Source of the DNA: Nemertoderma westbladi
Taxonomy: Eukaryota; Xenacoelomorpha; Nemertodermatida; Nemertodermatidae
Assembly (NCBI GenBank): GCA_032718475.1
Contig: JAUCBJ010007275.1
Coordinates: forward strand, 35,666-99,665
Length of the DNA stretch: 64,000 nt
Direction of reading: 5' to 3'
Positions 11,216 through 23,500 of this stretch are shown piece by piece. Positions within the stretch are counted from its first letter, which is position 1. The number at the start of each line of letters is the position of its first letter. Made by a program: the position numbers and the translations under genes. Under the pieces are notes generated by a model, which was given only the letters and a program-made list of their open reading frames with translations, was not told where the DNA came from and ran no database searches.

Positions 11216-11440
11216 TAATGAATGTGCATAACGAATTGTGCATAATGACTTTTGTTGTCCCTTTAATGACTTTTGTTGTCCTTTTAATGACTTTTTATGT
11301 ATGTATTTCTTAAAACTGTCAGACTGCTGATTTCTGGACTGTCAGACAGTTGATTTCAACATGCGTATGCCACAACATTCAAAATTTGCTGATTTCTGGT
11401 CTGTCGGACAGTTGGTTTCACTATGCCTGTGCCAAAACAA
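11216..11440. repeat. short tandem repeats around ATGACTTTTGTTGTCC and a GTCAGACAGTTG-type unit
   Basis: Three to four copies of a roughly 24-bp unit with AATGACTTTTGTTGTCC (11,245-11,300), then two diverged copies of a longer unit with CTGATTTCTGGNCTGTC (about 11,330 and 11,390). No coding. Confidence 0.6.
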
Positions 11441-11564
11441 TCCATGATTCCATGATTCATAGTCTATGAGATAGATTTCCATATGCGCCTGTGGTAAAAG
11501 ACTCTAAAATTTAATAGTTTGTGGTTGTTGTCGATAATCGATTACCACATGATGTAGCAAAACA

Positions 11565-12117
11565 CTCATTTTATAGCCAAAAACAATTACCAATTGATGG
11601 AAAGGAGCAGGTTAAGGCCGGATTTTTTTAACCAAAACAATAAACAGTCACTTTACCAAATGAAGGAAAGGAGCAGGTTACAGAGGCGGGCCTTTCTAAC
11701 CAAAACAATAAACGATCATTTAACTAATTGAGGGAAACGAGCAGGTTACAGAGGCGGGATTTTCTAACCAAAACAATAAACAGTCACTTTACCAAATCAG
11801 GGAAAGGAGCAGGTTACAGAGACGGGATTTTCTATCCAAAACAATAAACGATAACATTACCAATTGAGAGAAAGGAGCAGGTTACAGAGGCGGGATTTCC
11901 TAACCAAAACAATAAACGATCACTTAACTAATTGAGGGAAAGGGGTAGGTTACAGAGGCGGGATTTTCTAACCAAAACAATAAACAGTCACTTTACAAAA
12001 TGAAAGAAATGAGCAGGTTACAGAGGCGGGCCTTTCTAACCAAAACAATAAACGGTCACTTTACCATATCAGGGAAAGGAGCAGGTTAGAGAGGCGGGAT
12101 TTTCTAACCAAAACAAC
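11565..12117. repeat. 68-bp minisatellite, about 8 copies
   Basis: The word GGAGCAGGTTA (or a one-base variant) recurs near 11,604, 11,671, 11,739, 11,807, 11,875, 11,942, 12,011 and 12,079, so the period is 68 bp. Each unit also carries CTAACCAAAACAATAAAC. Single inverted copies occur at 3,874-3,940 and about 13,415-13,485. Confidence 0.9.
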
Positions 12118-13024
12118 CGGTCAGCCGGTAGGCCTACCAGTACCGCATTTAAATGGTTGGCTACACAGTAGGCCTACAGCAGTACCGGTGCCGGTACCGG
12201 TACTAAAATACCTAAAATACCTGCTTTATACAGTACAGGCCACCAGAAAACGCAGATTTGTACAATTGTGAACACATTTTATCAAATGTGTACCAGTGTA
12301 ATGTAATGTTGTTGAACGGGACAATTGAACATAATTGAACATAACTGAATTGGCAACAACCAAAATTTTTTCGCCAAAGGATACAATTGAATACTTTTGA
12401 AACGCTTAGTAATCTGGAAACTCTCTGTAGTTTGCCGCTAGCTGTTACTCACTGCAGCTGGAAATGCGATAAGGATATTGTTTACCTTTATAGTGTGCGG
12501 TTAATAGTGTCTAGTAGGCAGGCCTATAGTTAGTGATGTTAAGGCATCTTCTGGTGTTTCTCTGTGCCCTCTCGGTGTCAGACTAATGGCGCGACATCTC
12601 CCTGCACTAAATTAATTATTCAATGGTCTAGGCTCCTCTATCCATATACCCATCCACTCCATGAACATTAACATTGTGCGGTTAGTAGTGTCTATATACA
12701 CTCCATGAACCTCCATGTGGTCTTGTATGTAGTTCTCTCTCTACCAATACAGCCCATGTCCGCAATGTTACGCCCTGGGGGCTCTCTCATCTACCTGATA
12801 TCAGACATACAGTACATTCGCACCACACACAAAGCCTTTGTCGGTCCCAGCAAGTCAGCCTCCTGATGTGTGATCTAGAAGATAACTCGCCATAACCTGC
12901 CAATCAGATGACTTGAACAACAAATGTGTTCACATGTGATCACATTGGATGAAATCTGCTTTTTCTGGTGGCTTGTACTGTACCTACATCTGTACATGCA
13001 ATACTGCAAAATAGTGCTCTATAT
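12118..13024. other. non-coding stretch
   Basis: Starts with an ACCGGT/AGGCCT-rich patch to about 12,210. Includes two copies of TGTGCGGTTARTAGTGTCTA (about 12,495 and 12,675) beside duplicated ACTCCATGAAC. No gene recognised. Confidence 0.4.
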
Positions 13025-13224
13025 ACTAATACCGGTACTGATAGCCAGAGCGAACAGCAGTAGAGAAACCGGTAGCATGGAACCTAACGGTAAATATCTG
13101 GAGGACATAAAAAGTAAAAAAAAAACTAATACCGGTACTGATAGCCTGAGAGAACAGCAGTAGAGAAACCGGTAGCATGGAACCTAACGGTAGATTTCTG
13201 GAGGACATAAAAAGTAAAAAAAAG
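13025..13224. repeat. 100-bp tandem duplication
   Basis: Two units (13,025-13,124 and 13,125-13,224) start ACTAATACCGGTACTGATAG and end in AAAAAGTAAAAAAA. They differ at only a few positions. The short frames on both strands are translations of the repeat. Confidence 0.9.
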
Positions 13225-13612
13225 GACAAAAAAGGATTTAAACGGACAATAAAAATTATTGCGTTCTGTTATTAGGTTTCACTATTACGGCAGTACTGAA
13301 GTTTACAGATAAGGGGGGAACCTGGACGCAATAAAAATTAATCCCTCCTCCAGGGGGAAATTCGACGCAAATAACAGCTAATTATCCTCAAAAATAAAAC
13401 TGTAACCTGTTCTATTATGCTTAGTTTATTGTTTTGGTTAAAATAACGTGCCACTGTAACCTGCTCCTTTCCCTAAATTGAGAATTTAACATTGATGCGG
13501 GATATTAATTCGCCAAGGCAGGTTTTGCGTCCAGTTTTCCCCCTGTCTCGAAGTTTTTATCTAAATTCCAGGAAGTGCTATGCATATTGCTGCAGTAGTA
13601 TTTTTTTTGAGG
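13225..13612. other. non-coding flank left of BEL-A
   Basis: Contains one inverted orphan copy of the 68-bp minisatellite unit (about 13,415-13,485). No gene seen. Confidence 0.5.
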
Positions 13613-13617
13613 GATTA

Positions 13618-14792
13618 TGTAAAAGCTTTTGCGGATATAATCAGTCCCCTTGCCCGCAAAGTACCGTGTGGGTGTTTTAACGGACATAAAAGTTGTTCTT
13701 CTATATGTGTGCTTTGGAGGACATGGCAAGACACAAAACCCGCAATGCGTCAAATCCTCTAGCACAGTGTAGCCTTGATGATTCAGATTACGACATCTAA
13801 CAGCTGGTTGCTGTCATGGAAACGGCCGTTGGACACATGGTTCTTTGTTCAGCTTAACAGCCAATCAGAGCGATTTTTACTTTAGACGTGGAGATATTCT
13901 ACAGATCGTACTAGGTGTGTTCAGTCTTACAGTGTTAGAGTTTTGTTGTTTCTATCTAGGCCAAGAACACCGGCTCTGGAGTAAAATTGTTTTCAGACTT
14001 TAGAAGAAACATTAGTAGGCTTAGATTATAGAGCGTATAACTGTTATCAGCGGTACAGTCTTACAGTACCAATCATATCATATCTTAACCTACCGTCTTA
14101 ATGCTTTTACTGTTGTCATTATTTGTATCAGTTGGTTGAATATTATTACTTGGAAAACATCGATAAATAACCCAAATTTCCCAATTTTCTTGATACACTA
14201 CAGGTTAGAGAGACAGGTTACATATAGCGATTGCGACTTATATTATCGTGGTTTGTAGTGAATTTAATGCTATTTGATAAGCACTACATGAGTCAATTGC
14301 TGTTCTCTTTATGTATGATAAAATTCATTGACGGTCGGCAGATTAGTGTGCAGTATTGTGCGGTACCGGTAGTGTGCATGATTGTGGCTGATAACTAAGC
14401 ATTTCCTAAAGAATGCGCCTCATACGTGAATCATAAGCCTTCCCGTCTCACCGTTGTGTTTAGTATAAGTCATATCTCTGTTTACCTAGATAGAGCGCCA
14501 CGTCCTAAAGGAACTGTTAATATTTCCCGAAAGTGAATAATATTCGTCAGAAATTATTTATTAACGATCAATCGAATAATACAGTAAGCTTACACTGCAA
14601 TAAAATCTAAGCCCTCCGAATCCAGTCTCCCGGGTAAATCCAGCGGGTGAATGGACGCGCACTAGGCTGGCTTCGGCTAATGTTGTGTTTATTGGTATTA
14701 AATACTTGTCATATGTTAAAGTCTATTTATAAACCAAAAGATATATAAATTTTGGCAGGTTAAACTGCTAAAGGTCTTCAAAAGCGCGTACA
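13618..14792 (+). repeat. BEL-A left LTR
   Basis: 1,175 bp, TGTAAAAGCTTTTGCGG ... AAAAGCGCGTACA. A canonical AATAAA at 14,599-14,604 is a possible polyadenylation signal about 190 bases before the end. It is the same length as the right LTR. Confidence 0.95.
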
Positions 14793-14806
14793 ATAACAGT
14801 TATCTT

Positions 14807-14829
14807 CTTTATTGCAGTAAGCAATAAAG
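14807..14829 (+). promoter_or_regulatory. conserved leader hairpin CTTTATTGC/GCAATAAAG
   Basis: A 9-bp perfect stem with a 5-nt loop starts 15 nt after the LTR end. BEL-B has the same stem with a different 7-nt loop at 35,077-35,101, although the surrounding sequence has diverged. The position suggests a role in priming, packaging or dimerisation of genomic RNA. Confidence 0.6.
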
Positions 14830-14862
14830 TTGAAAGTACCGGTCGACCGGTAAACCTGAACC

Positions 14863-15014
14863 GGTACTGCTGTAGGTCCGTAGGCCCAACTGCCAGAAAC
14901 GGTACTGCTGTAGGTCCGTAGGCCCAACTGCTTGAACCGGTACTGCTGTAGGTCCGTAGGCCCAACTGCCAGAATCGGTACTGCTGTAGGTCTGCAGGCC
15001 CAACTGTCCTAACC
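14863..15014 (+). repeat. 38-bp minisatellite in BEL-A leader
   Basis: GGTACTGCTGTAGG recurs at 14,863, 14,901, 14,939 and 14,977, with a partial fifth unit at 15,015. BEL-B has only a single related segment at this place, so the expansion is specific to BEL-A. Confidence 0.9.
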
Positions 15015-15204
15015 GGTACTTCCAGTATAAGTACATTAGTATTATTCGATTTTGATTATTGTATACCGGTAGGTCTTAGTACTTAATCAGGGAACAGCCG
15101 CCCTGGTTTTTTATTGACATTTTACTTATTTCTGTCGGTTTTATTTACATGTAAGTTAATATTGAGCAGAAGACGTGTAAGTCTGCTCAGATTGTTCAGA
15201 TAAT

Positions 15205-15780
15205 TGTAGGCTGGACTGTTGTCGGACTGTTGTTGGGTCTGGAGAGATTGCGGCGTATGTAGAGTCTGTCCGATAAAGTGCCAGTTAGTAAGTTGGGGCA
15301 TCTTGAGTTGTAAGGTCAACCCCCTCCTAAAGAATAAGTCGTACTACCGTGTTAGAACGCATACTAACTAACCATTTTGGAATCTGCATATACTGTAGTT
15401 TATTTAGGCTTGATAGTAGTCTACCAGCATTTTAGCCTGTGTTTGTTTGTGTGGTCTGTTCAGGTACCGTAATAGTTATTACTCAGATATTTTGTAGGCT
15501 GGATTGTTGTCTGGCTGTTGTTGGGTCTGGAGAGATTGCGGCGTGTGTAGAGTCTGTCCGATAAAGTGCCAGTTAGTAAGTTGGGGCATCTTGAGTTGTA
15601 AGGTCAACCCCCTCCTAAAGAATAAGTCGTACTACCGTGTTAGAACGCATACTAACTAACCATTTTGGAATCTGCACATACTGTAGTTTATTTAGGCTTG
15701 ATGGTAGTCTGCCAGCGTTTGGTTTGTATTTTGTTTGAGTATTCTGTACGGGTAGCGTAATATTTATTGTTCAGAGTTTA
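15205..15780 (+). repeat. 288-bp tandem duplication in BEL-A leader
   Basis: TGTAGGCTGGAYTGTTGTC starts both units (15,205 and 15,493). The match continues through CTAACTAACCATTTTGGAA and into the end of the unit. BEL-B has one copy (about 35,343-35,640). Confidence 0.9.
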
Positions 15781-16724
15781 TGCGATTATTCGAAACATTC
15801 ATGTCCCCAAGTTTATTCCTACAGTAATTGTGCTTGTTACACATACCGTTGTAGTTAAATTAACCCCGGTACTACACGGGCTGCTTGGCGTAGGTAAAGA
15901 CTGGTGACTTTGTGCTCCGGTCACTCCAGCAGATGCTGTGGTTCTTTTAACTGTTCAAGTATATTTAACTGCTAGTTATCTGTTTTTAATAAGTACTTGT
16001 ACCTAATTTAGGGTTTGGTGTACAGTGCTTTCCGAGAGTAATTAGTGTGTAGGCAGTGTATTGTGTTGTAAAGTGGTTAATAGGCACGTTGGATCTGGTA
16101 GTCCGCGGTAATTAACTTCCAGGTAGGAACACTCCGTGATACATAACGTAGTACCTATAGCGATACGGCTATAGGTCGTCAGACGGTGGTATTTTTCCTA
16201 TCTGGACAGCGCAACATATTTACTACTACTTATTATTTTCAAATACCATAGTACCCTGTCCGTTGTAATAACCAGAATTCTAACCCTTTGTTAGGCTGGT
16301 TTGTAGACTTCCTGTAAAATTACCCTAAAATTTCGTACGTAATATTTTTGTTGTGTTTAGTTAGAGAATTAATCTCACCCGTATCGTAAGTAATTCGTAG
16401 ATAAGTAACTTAGGAAGTAGAATTATCTGTTTTAGTGTCCAATAAGTAGCACTTCACTGAGAGCGCACAGCTTCTGTGTAGTGATTATTTCCCAGAAATA
16501 GTAACATCTATTTCAATATTGTAACAAAACCCCTCATACGGGTATATATATATATATATATTATATATTATATAATCAACTCAAACGATTTATAAATAGT
16601 AGGCCTGCCATACAACAACTAGGTCTCAATATCAGTTGGACTACTGCTTAAGTAACGGTAATAAAGTAAGTTAAAGTAACCAAGTAACCCTAAAATTTCA
16701 GAAATTCAATTATTCTAAAATAAT

Positions 16725-17000
16725 TGACATACCGGTATTTACCATAGGCTTATTATATTTATTTCTATAAATTTGGGCTGAAATCATACCGGTATTCTGT
16801 AATTAATTCTAGTTCATAATTATACTTATATATACTATAAGTGTAAACTGCATACCGGTATTCACGATAGGCCTATTATATATTTATATATATATTTGTG
16901 CTAAAATTATATACCGGTATTCTGCGACAAACCTAGTCTACAATACTTATATATACTATAAGTGTATACCGGTATTCTAATATACTGTAATAAATTACCG
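16725..17000 (+). repeat. TACCGGTATT repeat array before gag
   Basis: TACCGGTATT occurs near 16,731, 16,790, 16,853, 16,912 and 16,966 in alternating A/B sub-units. The compound period is about 120 bp. BEL-B has the same array at 36,565-36,800. Confidence 0.8.
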
Positions 17001-17083
17001 GTACTAGGCCAACGGTCATACTGAATTACTAGACTTGCTTTAACTGTAACTATAGCAGTAAGCATTCAACTGTATAGCTAAGC

Positions 17084-20000
17084 ATGTCTGACACTAAGCA
17101 AAACCTGTCAGACAGTCTAATCGATACAACCATCTGTGACACAGATAGGAGTGTGGAGCGATTAAGAAAAGGGTTCAGCTCACCTCCTACTGAAAGAAAG
17201 GTCATCCCTCCAGTAGTAGTATCAGACCCTAGGCTAATCCAACACCGTAGGTCTATCATCGGCACTCGGGCCCAGGTCAAATGGAACCAAGAAGCAGCTG
17301 TCCAACAGCAGCAACATCCTAGTCAAGAAACTCGTTCCCAGCGACCCGATAGCTCCAGTAGTTCGGATACTGTAGAGCTGACCCCCGAACGCGGAGTGAA
17401 GATGGCGGATACAGCCTATTCGGATCCCCTTCTCACTCTTCCTGCCGCAGTACTAACTACGATATTGATTGCGGTGGAGGAACACCAAGTCGATTGGGCG
17501 AGAAGTAAGCGAGCGACCCAAGATAGTTATGCGGGATACGCCAGGGAAGAATTGATGTCTATTGTCGAGTCACAATGGAACTTTCCCGGACCCGGATTCC
17601 CGTTAGACTTATCCGAAGCTACCTGGGATGACATACACATGATGGGAGTGACTAGAGATACGATGGATCCAGCTGTTTGGAAGAGGTCGGCAGCAGGATA
17701 TGTGCAGGGATTCTTCGGCTCCTTAGAGCGATTAGAAGAACAACTGTTTCGACAACCCCAAGGACCTCAAGAGCAGGAAGAGCTGCTTTATCAAGTACGC
17801 GAAAGAACCCTACGCATTAGACTAATCCTATCAGCCTTTGAGGAAACTTCCAAAAGAAGACAGGACACGTCGCTGCAAGTTGCTGTCAAGACTTGGTTCC
17901 AGCGGATAGGTCTCAAATTTCAAGAAACGGCCCAGTGGAAATCCCAGCTGGCTGAGCGACCAACCTATGAAGAATCAACCGATGCCACCTTTTCTCAAGT
18001 GGAAAGCGAAGTGACAGCAGAGAGACCGTGAACGAGAGACGCCATCGACATCTATCTGTCAGACTATCAACGTTTTTTAGGTGATGAAGAGTTGAGGAGA
18101 CGACTGGCTGGACTTCGCCCCAATAGTGAAGGAGCCAAGCTTGTGTTGGACTCAATCGATGCGGAAATGTTAGCTGCAAACCAAGCTAAATTTGATGAAA
18201 AACTCCGCCTCGCTAGAGTCCAAGAAGAACAAGTAAAGAAAAAACGTATAGAGGACAGAAAGGCAGTAGCAGCTGCAAAGGCGGCAGCGGCAGTGGAAGA
18301 GGCAAAAGCGGCAGCGGCAGTGGAAGCGGCAAAAGCGACAGCGGCAGCGGCAGTGGAAGCAGCAAAAGCAGCAGCAGCAATGGCATTGGCAGAAGCAGAA
18401 CAGAGAGCGTCTGAAGAGACCACCCAACTGGAGTTGGAAAATCTTCAAGAGACGCAAGACTGCATAAATAAACAGTTAACTGCTAGTCAAATGCAGATGA
18501 TGAGTCGATCTACTCCCAAGCGCCAAGGATACACATCATCGGAGGAAGGCGAGACCACCGATCCTGAAGGCGGAGGAAATAGATCTCGTCTAAGCAGGCG
18601 TAGAAAAACATCTCACCGTCACAAATTGCCTGATTTGCCCCCAGCTGTTAGAAGACAACTAGCTAGCACAGACTTAGGTAGTACAGAACCCACAGACCAA
18701 ATTATTAAGGTCAAAAGACTCCCTACAATAGTAGATGAGCCTGAAATAGTTAAGCCTGTTATCGAAAACACCCCTTCGGTGAGAGAGGCCCCTGTACTTC
18801 CCGAACCTACAACCAAATTCCCTTTACACAGTACGAAACTGTTTGCACCCGGTGGAGCAGTCCCAGAGAATGTCCCGGTTCTTGACGCCGAGAGAGAAAT
18901 CCAAGATTTGTCTCCCGTTGTCCCACGTCGGCTCGCTACTATGTTGGCGACTCCCGCTTCGGCGGTCGAGTGGGTTGATGAGGGACGGCGGGAGATGGGT
19001 CTCTTGCTCGGGCAGCTGAGAGAGCACCGAGAATGCTCCTCACAGCAGATCCGAGATTTAGAAGGGACTGTCCACCAACTCAAGGGAACAGTAAGGGAAA
19101 GTAGGGTAGAATTGCAAGAAGTGCAGCAAAGTATCGCGCTGGAACGCGACAAATTAGTCAATATACAAAAGGGTATACCAATACCCCCTGTAACATTGTG
19201 TCAACCTGTTAGGTCTGAAGTATTACATGCGCAAGGTGTGGAGCCTACACGCATCTATACTGCTAGTGAAGTAGAAACTCCTATAGCAAACCCTATTAAG
19301 GGTGATTATAAACCTGTTGTTAATGATATTCCCTATAGACCTGATAATAATCCGAGAAATTTATATACCGATAATTCGATATTAAATAATACGATGGCCC
19401 AAGAAAGCTTTACGCGTCAGATGGCTAGAACAGAAGCCCGCCAAGCGGTCAAAGTGGGAGAAATCGTCAAATTCAATGGAGATGAGATGAAATGGTTACC
19501 TTTCAATGAATATTACAAAGATGGCATACAGAACTCTGTACTATCTAACGGAGAGAAACTTAGATTCCTCATCAAGTGCTTGGAAGGACCTCCCAAGTTA
19601 ATGGCGTTAAAGTTTATTGGACATCCAGATGGTTTAAGACAAGTTTGGGAGACATTAAACATCAGGTATGGTAACAAGGATAACATAGCGAAGTATTTGT
19701 ATGCAAAATTAGTAGCCCCCCGAAACTTCCTTAGTAGCGGGATTATAGAGTTTTCCGATGAGATTCAGGAGATCTGTAGACAATTGGACTGGTTAGGTAA
19801 GTCTCATGAATATCAGAGTTCCATGGTTATTGGAGCCGTAGTCTCTACTTTACCAAAGGGTGGAGTATGTACACGCTGGGATAAGAAAGTGTTGTATATG
19901 AATGAGCAGCAACGACGAGGCCCTACCATGGCTGATCTCATGTCCTTCTTAGATGGTGAAGTAAAACTACAACTCATAAAGCAGTCCAGAGAGAAAACAT

Positions 20001-20503
20001 CGGAAAATAAGGTAAGTGAGAAACCCGTTTCTAGGAGAAGAGTAACACCAGTGTGTTACACTGACGACGGCGAAAGCCAAGCTTCTCAAGAAGAGGACAG
20101 CGGAAAAGACACTGACAGATTTTACTACGTTAACAAAACCTCAAAAGACGTAAGTAAATACAAGGCTCAAACCAACGATAGGAGAGAACAGGTTGCCAAG
20201 ACTCCTCCTCAGTCTCCTAACAGAATGCACGGAAGAAAGCCCGAAGAAAGAACGAGAGTGCATCACGTTACCCAAGGTAAAGTGAGTAACATCAAACCAA
20301 ACTGTGCGCTGTGCGACGGGCCCCACCGTTTGAGTGCGTGTGCTGAATTCCTAAAGAAATCCCTGGTAGACAGACGTGAAGTCATGTGGGATAAGCGGTT
20401 ATGCTATAATTGCCTCAGACCAGGACACCAACGGCGAAACCTGTTACTCCGACGTAAAGTGTGCAAAGTGCGGTGCGAAACATCACATCTTGTTACACAG
20501 TGA
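17084..20503 (+). pseudogene. gag: BEL-A gag (one nonsense codon, one frameshift)
   Basis: Gag part of the fused gag-pol frame. The ATG at 17,084 is the first in-frame start and aligns with the BEL-B start at 36,949. TGA at 18,029-18,031 interrupts the frame, which reopens in the same phase. BEL-B reads CAG there, and a former CGA is plausible. Next comes a helical Ala/Lys/Glu segment (18,240-18,420), then a gag core of the DUF1759 type (KFNGDEMKWLPFNEYY, about 19,470-19,700). Then come BEL/Pao cysteine clusters (CALCDGPHRLSAC and CYNCLRPGHQRR, 20,300-20,430). One extra A near 20,432 shifts the frame, so the last codons to 20,503 are out of phase. Gag forms the particle and binds RNA. Confidence 0.92.
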
Positions 20504-23500
20504 ATTCGAACGAAACAACCCGAGTCAGGTAAGTGAGCCCGAACAACATGTCCAATTCAGTGATGTAAATGACACTGATCAAGAGTCTGAGATGGAAGGA
20601 TTCTATACTTACGAATTCTCTGACGCCAACGAATCCTGTTACCTAATAAATACCGCAGTATATCGAGCACTTACTTACGAAAAGGACACCGACAATGAGT
20701 TCCCCCCAACTACCTTTGACAGACAACCATCTTGGAAAGATCCAACTTCCAACGTAGGAATCAGAGAATTTCCTGTAGTGCAGGTAAGAGTTCACGGTCC
20801 TAACAAAAGTTACATAGTGAACGCCCTCCTTGACTCCGGCAGCACAGGAACATTCATCGATCAAGAACTAGCCGAAGATATCTTTGCTGGACAACCCAAA
20901 TTCCAAACTAAGTTGAATATGTCCGGAATTATGCAGGTTTGGAAATCTACCCTAACGGCAGATTACTATGTAGGTGCGTTGTCCACCCCCCAGGATAAAT
21001 TAGGAGCACAAAGTATAAGGTCAGTAAAAATGGTGGCTATAAAGAACTTCGCTACTACCCAAGTAGAACCTTATAACTGGGACGAGGACGAGAGCATCCA
21101 ACAGCTCAAGATACCGCGATTCCAGACAGATTATCCTGGAGTGCAAATACTCATCGGCCAAAACGCGCATGAGGCGCTCGAGACATTGGAGAAACGGCCT
21201 GCTCAACCGCAACCACTACAAACCTATGCGGTAAGAACTAGAGTAGGTTGGTACTTTACTGGCCCTTCCCGCAGAACTCTCAAAGAGAGATTACCACAAG
21301 AAAGAATATACCAAGTAAGTGATTGGGAAGTGGAGAGCAGTGAGGTGGACGAACTAACTAAGGGAATACCATATTCCTCAGATAATGACGACATCTACCA
21401 ACTCTTCGATGAAGAGAACACAATCGACCTACTTACAGAAAACAAAACTTGGAAAAACCAGGTGAACCTATGTCAACTGATTCGCCCATCGGGACCCATT
21501 GATTACAATGACGAACTAAATGATGAGATAGAGCGCTACAACGCTAGAACTCGGGACGAACTCGCCGTACGATTCTTTACTCAAGAATTGGTAGAGCCCA
21601 ATTCATACGATAAGGCCCTATCGATAGAAGAAGAAAGAGCCAAGCAAATCCAGGAAACAACTACACGTTTTTTAAAAGATCAAGGTAGATATGAAATCGG
21701 CCTACCATTTCGAAAACGAGAACCTAGATTTATAAATAACAGACCCTTGGCAGAGAAAAGAATCACTCAATTACATCGACGTCTTACGGCTAATCCTTCA
21801 GCTAAAGAAATGTACCAAACTCAGTTGAAGAAATTTATTACAAAGGGATACGCGGAGCGAGTACCGGAAGGAACACCAGTAACTGAGAGAACGTATTACT
21901 TAACACATCATTACGTTCCCAAACCCGGTAAACCCCATGAAGTACGAGTCGTATTCGATGGCTCCGCTCTATATATGGGCCAATCCCTCAATTCCGAGTT
22001 GTTACCAGGACCCAACTTACTCCAATCTTTGTTGGGAATACTTTTAAGATTAAGACAATATTCCATCGCGTTCGCCTCCGATATAGAAGGAATGTTCTTA
22101 CAAGTCAAGGCGCTGGAGAGAGATAGAGACAGCCTAAGATTTCTGTGGTGGCCTGAAGGAGATCTCAACCAGAAACCGGTAGAGTACTGGATGACCATCC
22201 AGGCTTTTGGGATCATATCAAGCCCTTCCAACGCCTGCTCCGTGGTGCGGACCACTGCGAATGACAACCGAGACGCCTTCTCCAAAGAGGTGATAGACAA
22301 CATCAAGCGCGATATATACATGGACGACAATTTAAAGTCCCTTCCATCAGTAGAAGAAGCCATTGATGTCGCGAAAGGAACGGTAGAGTGTTTGAAAAGA
22401 GGTGGATTTCGACTGACGAAAATCACCAGCAACTCCCGTGAGTTTCTGGAAGCGATACCGGTAGAAGACCGAGGAACGAAAGACCTAGACTTAATAAAGG
22501 ACGATCTTCCAGAAACCAAGACGCTTGGCTTGAAGTGGGACACAGAAAGAGATATCCTGTTTTTTCAGCTAAAACAGCAAGATAATCCAGTTCGGACCAA
22601 ACGGATTTGTTTAAGTATCCTGAGCACTTATTTCGACCCATTGGGATTTATTAGCCCAGTTATATTGATTGCTCGGAGTTTAGTACAACAAATGTGGCTT
22701 GAAAACCACTCATGGGACGATCCACTTAAGGGAGAACTGTTAACGAGGTGGATGAAATGGGAAGATTCTCTACCTGCCATCGAGAGCTTTGTAATTTCCC
22801 GTGCATATTTTGGTCATGTTCTCCCTACGTATTCCTATCAACTCCATGTGTTTGGAGACGCCAGCGACATGGGAATAGGTATAGTAGCATATCTGCGAGT
22901 CGAAACTCCGGATGGAATCAAAGTCGCCTTGGTTACCTCTAAGGCATTGATTAACAACAAGTTAAAGGTTCCTCGAGCGGAGTTAAAAGCGGCTTTATAC
23001 GCTACAGCCATCGGCCGGAACGTAACAGAACAAATCGACTATCCACTGGAGAAAACTGTTTATTGGACCGACGCTTTACTCGTGTTGGAGTATATAACCA
23101 ATGAAGTCTGTCAGTTCAGCGTTTTTGTTACTAACAGGGTAGCTATTATTCTTAGTCGCACAAAGATAGATCAATGGAGACATTGCCCTGGTACGATTAA
23201 TCCAGCCGATATCGCCTCCAGGGGAGCGACTCCACAGGAACTGATAGATACTCCAGACTGGTTGGGTGGACCTGACTTCCTGAGTAAGGAAGAGGATGAA
23301 TGGCCTCCTCACCTTACTACGGCAGAGATTAGACAAGCCAAGGGAGCGGAGAAAGTCAAACCTAAAACCCGGGCGAGTAAATCGAAGTTATTTAAACCGA
23401 CGATCGATCTATCTGTATTACATACTTCCGGAAACGATGCTTCGGATCCACAATCCCTCGCCACAAATAAGTCTGTTGTGGAAATTAGAGATAGAGATTG

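Larger units (their letters stand above)
14793..17083 (+). other. BEL-A 5' leader (2.3 kb)
   Basis: Non-coding leader between LTR and gag. It holds the conserved hairpin, a 38-bp minisatellite, a 288-bp tandem duplication and an array of TACCGGTA-containing repeats just before gag. No TGG-starting primer-binding site follows the LTR. The first bases are ATAACAGTTATC. Confidence 0.8.

Noticed and set aside
11565-12117. Regular repeats considered as a CRISPR array
   Set aside because: The repeats are contiguous 68-bp units with no unique spacers, in an animal genome.
18170-18457. Minus-strand frames opposite the gag alanine-rich region (also 38,077-38,330)
   Set aside because: Cys/Phe/Leu-rich antisense shadows of the GCA/GCG repeat in gag.
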